Shown here: positions 22,623 through 33,320 of the stretch, one piece after another | Numbering within the stretch: position 1 is the first letter of the stretch | How the letters are laid out: the number at the start of each line of letters is the position of its first letter | Assembly (NCBI GenBank): GCA_947650285.1 | Contig: CANTFL010000471.1 | Location: 124,001 to 188,000, forward strand | Direction: 5' to 3' | Length of the DNA stretch: 64,000 bases | DNA from: Hyaloperonospora brassicae | Lineage: Eukaryota; Oomycota; Peronosporomycetes; Peronosporales; Peronosporaceae | Program-made: the position numbers and the translations under genes | The notes under the pieces: generated by a model | The model's database searches: none | Told to the model about the DNA's origin: nothing | The model's input: only the letters and a program-made list of their open reading frames with translations

Positions 22623-23936
22623 TGTTGTAACAAAAAATCTAGCCCGTGAAGATGGTATATAAATTTTGAAATTTATATAGTATTCCGAACGGGAAAATTA
22701 TGTAAATAAGTGTTTAACAATTCCGCATTATAATATGCCAGAAGATGAAACATTTACGAAGTCTCACTCCAGCATATATCTATTCGGTATTTCCCTTTCA
22801 TATGGTAGGTGAGGTTCCGTGTAAGGGTCGCCAACGATAAGGTGCAATATTGTTCTATAACCTATCGCCCTGTCAATAGTCGGGAATATAAGCTAATAGT
22901 ACGCGCGAAAAACATTTTAATGTTTTATACTTTACAAAGTCACGACGCTTAAGTATTATGTATTTGCAAAAAGTTATAACCCTTAAATCAAATTAAATAA
23001 GTCATTTCATCGTATGACTGAATGGGGAGCATTAAATCAATACTAGTTATGAGAAGGTCAATCGCTCTTACTTCAATAGATGTCTTAACGGCAACTTTTT
23101 CTGTTATACGATAAAGTCTTGGTCAAAATACTTCGTATATTAATAAATATTTGAGCCAACACATTATATAATTAGCTTTACCAAAGCTGAATACTAAATG
23201 ATTACTTAATGCCTACTTACATTCGGACAAGGTATTCTTATTGGTGTGTTCTTTTCTAATTTGAAGTCATAAAGATAAATTGGAGTTTATCTGCATCAGC
23301 AATTTTCAGTCTAAGTTTTAGTAGAACTCGCACACCGTTACATCCGACTCAAAAAGCACACAATCGTAAGCATATCCGTACGACCTTTTAGGCATACCAA
23401 AGACTCAAGGCAATATTTAGTTACCAAAATTGAAGCTCAAGACCATAGTAATAAACTTCAGGCTTATCTGATGCAAAAGAATGTTTGCGCTTACGACATC
23501 AATGTATGCGTAAAGCAAGTCGACGTTCGTAATCGTCGAAAACCCTCAGTAGTTAGCATCAATTCCACTCTTATTTATCTATCTCCAACAGGAATACACA
23601 ATATCTCCAAACGCGGTCTTTACTTAATTGTACATAATGAAAATAAAATAGCCGATTACCAACAATGAGTAGGGGGTTATAAAGTAGGTAAAACTTATTT
23701 GGCCAGTTTCATACATTGATTCATTTTATATATATTATATAATCGAGACAAATCTAATCGCTTTACGCGACTATACGTCCCCTGTTTAATGCTTACCATA
23801 TATATTAACCCTATTTTTAACTATTAAAAAATCAATAAGCTCATAAATTTTCAAGCAGAGCGCAGAAACGCCTATACACGTGTCCAGACAAACATCTTTT
23901 CTATATCCGATGCCAGTGAAATAGTGTAGACTACTG
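22623..23936. other. Possible Copia 3' LTR start, then A+T-rich sequence
   Basis: A purine-rich run (AATAAGAGTGGA) is followed by TGTTGTAACAAAA at 22623, the usual look of a Copia polypurine tract and LTR start. I cannot find the matching 5' LTR in the window. The rest is A+T-rich, like 5219-15385, with no recognisable gene. Confidence 0.35.
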
Positions 23937-23966
23937 AGAAGAAGCGCGAAGGAAGAATGACGAAAG

Positions 23967-24947
23967 TGTGGATCGCGTGACCCCCCTTGAGCACAAAATC
24001 AGTTTGATTGGTGGACGCGTTTGGAGATGGGCCGGTTGGGACGAGGAAAGTGACCAAACGACTGATTATAGGGACACGACTGTCCACGTCGCGCAGGATT
24101 GATCCATATTCGATTCTGAAAGTAATGGGTGGTGTGGATCACATACCGCGATTCACTACACCGCGATTCACTACACCGCGATCCACTGTACTGCGATCCA
24201 CTGTGGAGCGATCCGCTGTGGAGCGATCCACTGTGGAGCGATCCACTACGGAGCGATCCGCTGTGGATCGATCTACTACGGAGTATATTCTGTGGACCAC
24301 ATGAGGTAAGAGATGACATAGACAGGCGGTGCACAACAGTCAACCTAGCGAATAGATCGGCATAGTCATAGGGTAGGATTTGGTTGGTTGACATTAAACA
24401 GAATTAAATTAGCAACGAAAGACACGCGTCGACTTCTCCCGGACAGGATCTCTGGTCTCCCGTTGAATAGAGAGCCACCCACGTATCTGCAAACTTCGAG
24501 CTTGGATTGTTTGGCCATGCGGAACGTCCATTCTTACACACACCCCTCAACTGCGATAAAACGCAGTTAACCTTACGGTTCACATTCTAGATCGCGAGAC
24601 GGCTCAAGTGGTCAGAAGTCTCGCGTATCAAGCATCACACTTCGACGGAGGCGACTCTGGGAGAGCGCCAAAGTATAGACGCGATCAGTTAAAGAATTTT
24701 CACTCGATCCGCACCTACGTTTGACCGGGTGAAGCATTTTCACCCGATCAACACCTATCCCTAAGACGGTCAAGTTCAGCTTCAGCTCAAGTCCACCAAG
24801 AAGAGCGCAACCAGCCCCACCGACGAATACACAAGGTGAGCAAGAAGACACAGAGCACGGAATCGAGGTAGTCCCTCCGTTAGTCGGGCGTCCGAACGCC
24901 AGTAGAGAGTCGGATTCACAAGAAATTTGTGATCACCACTCACCACA
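23967..24947 (+). repeat. G2 5' LTR
   Basis: It starts TGTGGATCGCG and ends ACCACA, immediately before the primer-binding site. It contains a 15-bp minisatellite (24145-24280) and a hairpin-forming pair CGGGTGAA/TTCACCCG near 24730-24750. It has one minisatellite unit more than the 3' LTR. Confidence 0.8.
24145..24280. repeat. 15-bp minisatellite in G2 5' LTR
   Basis: About nine tandem 15-bp units of the type GCGATCCACTGTGGA occur with variants (CGATTCACTACACCG at the left end, CTACGGA and CCGCTGTGGA later). Each unit contains the near-palindrome TCCAC-T-GTGGA. The 3' LTR array at about 35676-35796 is exactly one unit shorter: the copy offset falls from 11531 to 11516 across the array. Frames through it translate as a repetitive Ser/Thr/Glu/Arg peptide with no likely meaning. 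Confidence 0.9.
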
Positions 24948-24948
24948 A

Positions 24949-24966
24949 TGGTGCGTGGCCCGGATC
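24949..24966 (+). other. G2 primer-binding site
   Basis: One base after the LTR end ACCACA comes TGGTGCGTGGCCCGGATC, which reads as the complement of a tRNA 3' end (GATCCGGGCCACGCACCA). This fixes the element orientation as plus. Confidence 0.75.
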
Positions 24967-25299
24967 TTCCGTTGACTCGGGAATTTACCGTGAGTCCCTG
25001 AGCAAAGAAGTCAAGATCAAGACTAATTAAACGATAGAAGCGCCAGCGGCAGAGGGAGCGTCGCAGACGCGTGAAGATAAAGGATCCCGAGATCGTCAAA
25101 GTTTTGGGAAAGGCTTTGAAGTCACAAAAGAAAGAGAAAATTTGTTCGTACGATCATTAAAAAAAACCCTAAATCCCTCGTGAAGCCCCTTCGGAAGCTA
25201 CCGCGGATCGCACTGCAAAGCGCAATTCGCAGGTAGAAAAGCGTAAGAAATTGCCAAACGATCTTCGTTTTTATTAGATAAACTATCAGATATAATGAA

Positions 25300-27320
25300 G
25301 AGAGAGACAAAATGTTCGGAAGACTTTAAGAAGCTGGCTGAGGCGAAACAAGATCAAGATGTTCACAAGAACAAGCCAGCCAGATGCAAGGTCAAGACGG
25401 AGACGATGGTTCAAGGCTCAAAGTCCGTGGATCACGAAGTAAAGTTTGAAGATTGGTGATTCAACGATCTCAGCCGGGCGTATAATTTGCAGTGGCTGAA
25501 GAAGCTACTGTCAAGCGATCCAGTACTTATTACAATCAAGTCGGGGCTGACCGGATCCCTACGCGGACCGATATCAGCACCTAAACCAACTCCCACCGTG
25601 TTGGAGGCGCTCTGACGTCTAATCAAATTGCTAACTGAGGCGGGGTTCACGGCCGGAACGTTTAACGCACAAACTCTAATAGAGTACAACCACGATCGAA
25701 TAGACTCGCTGCCGGACAGTCACTGTTCAAGACGTTGAGTCCGCTCATAGGAATACGTGACCCTGGAAACAACCCGATCCCGCCGACCGGCACCATGGAA
25801 CAGGTTCCCACGCCGATCAATGAGTTTCACAAGGATGAACACACTGGATAGTCCCGATATGCTTCAGCAGAATCGAAAGAGTACCTGAACAATTTGTTCG
25901 AGATCCAACGGATGTCGCTTGGGCCTAAGAGCGCGGATCTGTTGCAAACAAAGTTTGAACGGAATGAGGCAAAGACTCAAGAGGGAAATTCAGCGACAAC
26001 GCAGTTTATGAACATGGTGAAGTCAGACCAAGTAGAAATAATTTTTATTTAAGAGCAGCCATGAAGCCATATAAGCAAGAACAAGCCCGAATGAACGCCG
26101 GACGATCGGCTAATCGTAATCTCAAACCGGAGATCTACATGCCGGATATTGACATGAAGTCGGTTGGATCGAACGACCATGATCTTGAGCGCCGAGACCA
26201 AGGAAGCAAGACTAATGTCTATTACCGCAAGTGGCGACGGCAGGAGCGGCGGAGAGTGGTGGATTCTCGAACCAAAGAATACAAATGTCTCCTAAGGCCG
26301 AACTGAAAGAATTTCCGAAAGAAAAAGAACGAGTAACGGGATAGAAACTGGACAGGAGGGTGAAGTCGGCGTTTCTACGCGATCAAGCGCCGGATGCAGA
26401 GAAGTGCCTGGTATTCATCGATATTCTTACGTTACCGGCGCGTGACAAGTATAACCAGCTCGTTCGCTCAACAAGAGCCTCGTGGAAGACACTCTGGGAG
26501 GGCTTCATGGCTTAATATGGACGGAGGAATAATGTTTCAGTTCGACGACTTTATCAACAAGCCCGTAAGCGATCGAACGAGACTCCATTGAAGTACCTGT
26601 ACCGTTTGAATATAGCCGCGATCCGGGCAAAGATCCCGATACGAGATGGATAACCCGCCACCCGCAAGGAGTATATAAATATAACATTAATACCCTGAAA
26701 GATCGCGATCTGGCTGGAATGCTAACGATGTTACGCCTTGGAGATGTAGACTATCTGGAAGAAATGCTGCAAGAATGATAGAATGTTGAAGTCCAAGAAG
26801 CTCACGCCTCTACGGGGTCGAGCAAGTTTCGACATCGTGCTATTTCATAGGCGGCCAAGTGCCAGCCAAACCAGCGCGGGCTGTGAGAGCGATCCACGTG
26901 GAAATCGAGAGCAGTGAATCAGACATGGATTCGTGCGGATCGGACTCATACTCGGATCGACGCTAATTGCACGTGGCTACAGCTGCAGATCGCGCTCAGA
27001 AGCCGGAAGACCCACTCGGTCGAAGTGCTATAGTCGATCAAGAGGGACACTACGATCGTGGAAAGTCTTAAACAGTGTATGCGCACTGTGGGACGAAGAT
27101 AAATGACGATCGCGGATGTTGGAAGCGTCTTACGTGGCAAAAGTGTGGACGTAAGGGTCATCCTGCGGACAAATGCTGCTACGTTTGTTCCGTATGCAAA
27201 AACGTCCATGAGGAAGGAAAGTACCCGATGGAACGGTTTTACAACACGATCCGTCACTGGTATGTCCCCACCAAGCATGGAGGGATGTTGCCGGAACAAG
27301 CCGAGAAGATGCTAAATTAG
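25300..27320 (+). pseudogene. G2 gag (capsid and zinc knuckle), broken
   Basis: Gag sequence is spread over several frames. A helical stretch with MSLGPKSADLLQTKFERN is near 25910; capsid-like helices with YKYNINTLKDRDLAGMLTML are near 26680-26740. A continuous 81-codon frame at 27075-27320 carries the zinc knuckle and the tail motif FYNTIRHWYVPTKHGGMLPE, a signature of oomycete Gypsy gag. The knuckle reads WQKCGRKGHPADKC, so the first Cys of the CX2CX4HX4C pattern is Trp. Many in-frame stops and frameshifts rule out a functional capsid. The start codon is not identifiable with confidence. Confidence 0.7.
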
Positions 27321-27626
27321 GACGCTCGCCAGGTTTGAATCTGGTACAAGCCGAGCGTTCTAGGCTCTGCCTATATGTATTTGTAGAGAGGAAATCGGTC
27401 GACGGAAGCGATGACAAACAGGATGATCTATACAATAAATGTGATTTTTGCAACGGTCTGCGTTCCATTTCGAGTGTACTAAGACATGATGAAATCGCTC
27501 GATCGCCCGCCAAGGTAGAACTTGTCTTAGCGCCAGGAGAGTCAAGGGGATATTGGAAATACCACACACAAAAAATGGGTCAAGAAATCTCAAGTAATTG
27601 GAAAGATTAACAACGAAAAGTCTACA

Positions 27627-27934
27627 ATGCTGCTGGAATCCGGAGCTAAGATCTCGTGGGTGGACACCGCCTTTGCTCGTAAGGTGGGATGTGTCATCGA
27701 CGAAAATCAAAAACAGGAGTGTGTGGGGATCGGTGAAGACACGTACATGACCGAAGGACGCACAAATCTCAAAATTACCCTAATGGATCGCTGATGTACT
27801 ACTTTGATGTATGGGTGTGTGATCAAGTCGGTCAAGAATCAATCCTGGGCATGGATTTCATGGTACCCGCAGGTATGCGTCTGGATTTATCGGACGGGAC
27901 ACTGGATTTGCCGGATAAAGTGAGAACTTTCTAG
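27627..27934 (+). pseudogene. G2 aspartic protease, catalytic Asp replaced
   Basis: The block starts LLESGAKISWVDTAFARKVG and, after one frameshift near 27790, continues with QESILGMDFMVPAGMRLDL, the typical flap and C-terminal hydrophobic motifs of retroviral-type proteases. The active site, normally D-S/T-G, reads E-S-G (Glu codon 27636-27638), so activity is unlikely. It ends at TAG 27932. Confidence 0.75.
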
Positions 27935-28920
27935 CAGGACGCATACCTCTGTACGGACGGTCCGTGTAGCCGATCGTGATCACAGAACATCGCGTGGTTC
28001 TGCCGGTCGTTAAATCGGCAGAGATACGGATCGGCTCTGTCCAGTACAACTCCAAGCTATGGGTAAAACGCGATTCAAAATGGTTACATACCTTAGCCAC
28101 TGGGATAGGCCGGATCAAGCACTAGCATCTGACAAATCTCACCGATAAAGTAGTTTCCCTCGATCGCGGACCCATTTTAGGCAGGACTATGGCTGCCGAC
28201 ATAATACATCGATACCCAGGCTACGTCTCAGTTGGATCACGACGGTACAACGAGTGGCAGACTCTTTCATTTGAAGCAACGACAGAAAGGGAGGAAGAAC
28301 TCCCACCCGAATACGCTGGCCCGCTTGTGGATCACCCACTTACCCTATGCCGAAGAAAATATTAAGTCGACCGAAAGAAAAAAATGAATCAACGAACAGT
28401 TCGATCGGAGAGGCGATAGTTGTTCCACATGTGGAGCCACTACCACGTGTCGTTAACACGATCGAGGAGGCGGACGGAAGCAATCGAGTACGAGAGGGGT
28501 TAATGGAAGGAGATAAAACCTTTAGGGAAATGGATATCGATCGATCGCATGACAAATCGAGTGACATGATCGACGATCTCCATGCGGATCATCGATCAAC
28601 AAGCGTACTGCCTGTGGTCATTGCGAATAACGAACGAACAACGACAAACGGGGCAGGCAATTAATTGAAGAAAGAGGCCATGCATTCACCAAATGTATAG
28701 ATTGACGAAGAGACGTGTCAGGAGGATGATCAAATTGCGGGAGAGCCGGATGTCTCTTCTTTTTGTCATGAAATTGGGGAACTGTAAGCCGATGATGTGG
28801 ATTAGCGCATTGCGGTAATACCTGAAACTGTTATGCCTACTCCCGAAGTTATGATTGACTATATTCAAGTAGGCGGTCCAGACTTACCACTGTCCGATGA
28901 CTAGATACGATTGAGACAAC
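27935..28920 (+). pseudogene. G2 linker between protease and reverse transcriptase
   Basis: In-frame fragments continue pol here, including VVLPVVKSAEIRIGSVQYN, GYVSVGSRRYNEWQTL and EEELPPEYAGPLVDH. After a frameshift there is a charged, probably disordered 105-codon frame (28347-28664). This is the variable linker typical of oomycete Gypsy pol. It has several stops and is not an independent gene. Confidence 0.55.
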
Positions 28921-28924
28921 TGAT

Positions 28925-29832
28925 CTAAAGCAACAAGCACCTTTTTATTGGTAAAGAGAACGCACTCCCTCCAGCCACACGGGGGGCGATATGCGATATC
29001 GAAGTGGGTGGAGCGAGGCCGATTGCGCAGAGAGTACGGCCAGTAGCGCCTAAGTTTCGCGAAAAGCTAGCGGATTTGATCAAAGGACTGCTATCAGCCA
29101 AGATTATACGACTTTCCACACCACCATGGGCCTCGCCGAACTTCGTTATCATCAAGAAGAATGGCGAGGACATTCGATTATGTATCGATTATCGACGGGT
29201 AATCATCCGACAAGGCGTATGGTATTATCGATGCCATTGATCAGCAAACTTTAAAGGACATGGCCAAAGCGATGTGGTACTGTTCACTCAATGTAGCAAG
29301 CGGGTTTTGGGCGGTGGAGATGACAGAACGAGCAAAAAGTACTTCATTATTCATCTCGCCGCCATGATTGTTTTAGTGACTGAGGGTGAAGTTCGGGTTT
29401 AAAAACGCTCCGCAGATTTACCAACGCCTGATTGACAATGCTATGTATGGCTATTCGAAGATCGGGGACGACCGAGATGAACCCTCGACGAAATTGTCAA
29501 CACGGATCGATGTTTTCACAGAAAGAAAGCCACACACCAGTCAGACACCTTCTGTGCTAGGTCGGAGATCGTACATCGATGATATACTGAATCCAGCTAT
29601 ATCGTGGACAGAATTAAGCAAAAGAGTGGATAGATTGCTACGTGTATGCAACAAATGGAATTTGTCAATTAGCCTGAACAAGCGTATTTGGAGACGACGG
29701 AAGGGTGAATTACCTCGGTCATCAAGTATCACTCGCTGGATTGACAACCTCCCCCGAATGATCTCACGTACCTGGTCAATATTTTGTTTCCTCAAAAGCT
29801 GCGGTCGATGCAATCGTTCCTGTGAAGTTTAA
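28925..29832 (+). pseudogene. G2 reverse transcriptase, broken
   Basis: The RT starts around ENALPPATRGAICDIEVGGA and continues with PPWASPNFVIIKKNGEDIRL and CIDYRRV. After frameshifts it goes on through WYCSLNVASGFWAVEMTERA and KNAPQIYQRLIDNAMYGY to the catalytic YIDD at 29572-29583. An RT thumb-like segment (ELSKRVDRLLRVCNKWNLSI) follows. The catalytic Asp pair is intact, but stops and frame changes at about 29240, 29365-29385 and 29690 break the protein. This is the Ty3/Gypsy type, directing LTR element replication in cytoplasmic particles. Confidence 0.85.
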
Positions 29833-30640
29833 ATTACTATAGCGGATTCATTGAAAATTTTGCAATATATGCATCAGTGCTCTACGAATTACGCGACGCC
29901 GACTTCCACGAAATCCGAAGCATGGATGAGACGGAATTGTGTACGATGAATGGAAAGACAGTTGACGACAGGAAGTGCCGTGGTGATGGCGATACAGACT
30001 ATACTTTGTTACAAGGAATGATCCTACCTTAACCGACAGAAGTCGATGGGAGAAAGCAACGATCTTGTTCGAGATGTCGAAGAATAAGATCGCTCAGACT
30101 CCGATTCTGAAGCATTTTGATCCGGGACGCCCTCCAGTGATCGTGGTATATGCTATTAATGGGCTGTATCTGCAGCTTTGATACAAGAACACGACGGAAC
30201 ATACTGGCCGGTTATGTTCACTAGCCGAACGCTAAAACCCAGCGAGATTAACTATGGAATGGTGGAAAAAGAAGTTTAAGCTCGGCTGCGCGTCCTAGAT
30301 ATCGGCTACACTATGTTATCTGCACGAGAGATCAAGGTGTTCAAACGTCATTTGACGTTGGCCTGGCTGGTAAAATCTTCAGGCCTATACGGGCGGCTCG
30401 CTAGATGGCCGGCGTTGTAATCAAACTGGACGCTGGAGATCAAGAAGTGTGCAAAGGGAGAAGATGAAATACTTGGTACACTCGCCGCCAGCATAACTCC
30501 GCGCGAAGAAGTTGATCGCGATCTCCCCTAGGAAGCAGCCGAAACATACTATGAGTATGACACCGCCAACGGTGGAGGAATATGAAAGTCTTTAGGTGGT
30601 CAGTTTCGATAAATTGGCCCGAACGAAACGAAAGGCGGGG
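29833..30640 (+). pseudogene. G2 RT-RNase H connecting region, broken
   Basis: Fragments typical of the pol region after RT are visible, including FIENFAIYASVLYELRD and YWPVMFTSRTLKPSEINYGM. The second marks a Gypsy connection/RNase H-like subdomain. Stops and a frameshift near 30000-30180 separate them. Confidence 0.6.
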
Positions 30641-31184
30641 CGTACGGTAAAATGGTGTGGAGACTCCCAGAATGGAAGATCGTGAATGCTGTATCCGGAA
30701 ACGCAAAAGACGTGACAGTGAATGAAGCCGAGTATCGTGGCCTGCTACTAGATTTCGATCTCCTGGCCGATCAGGCGCGGGGGCGCATCATCATATGTGG
30801 CGAATCTAACATAGCGATCAGACAGATGCGCGGATAAATGGTTGCAAGACGCCCGGATTACAGTTGCTACGTTACAAAGCTATGGAGAAGCTCCGATCGT
30901 GGCCAATCCACGAATTTTTATATATAAAGAATAGCTGGAATCAGAGTGCGGATCGACTAATAAGCAACATTTTACAACAAGAGAAGGGCACGATGAATTT
31001 ATCCAAACAAGACTTTCAGAGTTTACGTTCATTGATCCGGTTGGACGCATTGTTGACACTAAAAAGTGTCGATCGGGTCGTGCAAATATATGACATCCCT
31101 AGATCAGCCGTAAAGAGACGGCGATCGCCTAAGGTTTTGCAAGAGGAAGTCGTCCATCCGATCAGAATCGAGAAAATCAAGTAA
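30641..31184 (+). pseudogene. G2 RNase H domain, broken
   Basis: A frame from about 30652 reads EWKIVNAVSGNAKDVTVNEA followed by EYRGLLLDFDLLADQARG and IIICGESNIAIRQMRG, a type I RNase H fold with the catalytic Glu in NEAEYRG. The following catalytic Asp (normally in CGDSN) is Glu at 30802-30804. A continuing frame (30864-31184) holds the C-terminal helix with EKLRSWPIHEFLYIKNSWNQ and SADRL. RNase H degrades the RNA strand during reverse transcription; this copy is likely dead. Confidence 0.75.
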
Positions 31185-32456
31185 TCACAGGAAAAAGAAT
31201 TGGATCGCCCACCTAAAGAAATTTCTGATCGGAGACATAACGAAGTTGAGTATTGGAGAAGCATCGTAATGTTCTCGGATCGCGTTCGATTAGGGGGTAG
31301 ATGAAAGCAAACTATTGTTTTTCCGTCCGAGATCGACCGAGGATCCAGACAGCCACGTGGAGTTCTCTCGCTTGGTTGTACCGGAACTACTGCAGCAAGA
31401 CTTCTTACATCATTACCATACAGCTTTGGAGGGCGGAAACCAAGGTGTAGGCAGAATATACCAACGAATTTGGGCCAAGTTTTACTGAAGAGGACACTAC
31501 CGGAGTGTTCAGCGTTATATGGAAGAATGTGTGGATTCCACGACAGGAAAAGGAAAGCCGGTTATACGCGGCGAATTTCCAGGGAATTTCCAATCCTCTT
31601 ATCCGTTTCAGATATTCGCGATAGATCCCATTCCGTCGCTGCCAAGATCATTTAAACGAAACACCGAGTTGTTGTTGGGGGGATCTTTTCTCAGGGTACG
31701 TGATCGCGAAAGCGAGTTCCTTTAGAACTGCGCAAACGATCGCTGAGAGTTATGAGGGGTGTGTGTTTCGCGGACTCGGGGCCATTGAAGTGATCCGCCA
31801 TGATCGAGAGGTAGGATTCATGTCTTACTTCTTTCGAGCGTTTAATCGGATCTCAATGCCGAAACACCGTGCAACTATGGCTTATCGAACCCAAGCGAAC
31901 GGAATAGCAGAAAAATGGTACAGACACTGACGAGAGCATTGAAGATGTATGTTACGGATAAGAATCATAAAGATTGGGACTAGTACGCCGATTGGTTGAT
32001 GTTTGCCATCGATTCGGCACAGGATCGCGTACGAGGAGATATACCATTCAACTTGATCCACGGTTGGGTACGCGATCGACGCTGGGTGCGACCCTGCCTT
32101 TGGGAAGCACCAAACGACTAGACCAAGAACCAGAGATATAGCGCTGCCATATACAACGTCAATACCAGCGAGCGAGAGAAGTCGTTAACGATCGTCTCCG
32201 GATCTCGATCTAAGATCAATCCGATCGACACAATCCTGAGAACGGATCGCATGAAATTGACGTTGGATCGCAAGCGAGACTCTTTTTGTATCATGTAATA
32301 GAAGGATATGCCCGAAAACTTGTACATATTTGGCATAAACCGTTCCGGGTAAGGGAACTTTACGAAAGACACGCTGTACGGTTGGAAATCCCAAATATGC
32401 CGTACCGACTTTTCCCGTTGGTACATATATCCAAGCTTTAGCAAGTAAAAACCTTC
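31185..32456 (+). pseudogene. G2 integrase, broken
   Basis: An HHCC-type zinc-binding end is visible (LHHYHTALEGGNQGVGRIYQ, then YMEECVD followed by Ser where the second Cys is expected). The core shows the first catalytic Asp in FAIDPIPSLPRSFK (about 31615-31655). The second Asp is in VIRHDREVGFMS (about 31792-31827) and the Glu is in ANGIAEKW (about 31894). C-terminal barrel remnants run to 32450. Stops and frameshifts occur throughout. In an intact element this enzyme inserts the cDNA into chromatin. Confidence 0.8.
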
Positions 32457-32780
32457 TTGGATCGTCTAAATAACCAGTGGAACTTTAAAGAGGCGGATAG
32501 CTTAGATTTTGACAAATTCCTGCTGCCGGAGGATAGCTGGGAGCGCACATTAGATGAAGATGATTTTGAAGTCGAAAAAACATTGAATGCGCGAATCGGC
32601 AGGCGGATCCGTTTTGGCAAAGTGCAACGCCAGTATTTGGTGCAATGGAATTGATCGGGCGATTCGACCTGGTAGATGAGATCGACTTGAACTGTGGAGC
32701 CTTGCTGAAAGAGTTTGATCGCGACCGAGTCAGCTAGAACCGCTTCGAGGTGATGCAATCACACGAAGAAGCGATGGAAG
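32457..32780 (+). pseudogene. G2 chromodomain at the end of pol
   Basis: A 65-codon frame contains FDKFLLPEDSWERTLDEDDF and EVEKTLNARIGRRIRFGKVQ, then RQYLVQWN. After a frameshift, VDEIDLNCGALLKEFDRD and RFEVMQSHEEAMEE end pol near 32780. The order (acidic linker, chromodomain, DLNCGALL helix, charged tail) defines a chromovirus-type Gypsy, in which the domain tethers integration complexes to chromatin. Confidence 0.8.
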
Positions 32781-33320
32781 AATAAGCGACGTGTCGTATT
32801 GGAACTTGCCTGCAAGAAGGTAGCATAGGGTGAACAAGTGGAGGTGAGTTGTGTTGCGATCCAAGCTTTTGAGGCCTGATAGCCGTGAGTAACAATAAAA
32901 TGCAAAGGAAAAGAATTTTTTGACGATCGACGAAGAAGAAATCTATAGAGATATATTAAGCGATGAACACAATGACTGCCGGATCGGTATGAAATACTTC
33001 GGAAACAATTCACCGGACAAGCCAGCCATCGTCGACCCTGAGTTATCCTCGATGCGGGATCAATAATTGGTTGCGCCAAGGTTCAGCGCAATCCAGACGC
33101 ATCAGCGATGAGATTAAGTTGAGTATATTTTTCGGAGAATCGCTCAAACACGGGCACCATGAGCGCATCTCGACCGGTGACGGGAGATACATGAAGAACA
33201 GATCCAGGAACAGATCCAAATCGCAATTTCCGTCGATCATCCTCTGAAGGATAAAGCGCAAAACGGTTTTTCATATGGGTCCGGATCGCGATCGCCGCTG
33301 TTTGCGCTGCTGGCAAATCA
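32781..33320. other. G2 spacer between pol end and antisense region
   Basis: About 540 bp after the pol end contains no long coherent frame on either strand. Short minus-strand frames at 33043-33379 may be the tail of the antisense region. Confidence 0.4.

Noticed and set aside
24145..24280. CRISPR-like spacing of short repeats
   Set aside because: Units are directly adjacent with no unique spacers, inside an LTR of a eukaryotic retrotransposon.
24008..24304. Repetitive Ser/Thr/Glu/Arg peptide frames in the G2 LTR (also 35539-35820), in several frames and on both strands
   Set aside because: They are the translation of the 15-bp minisatellite. A 15-bp period is open in all frames by chance and gives apparent peptide repeats.
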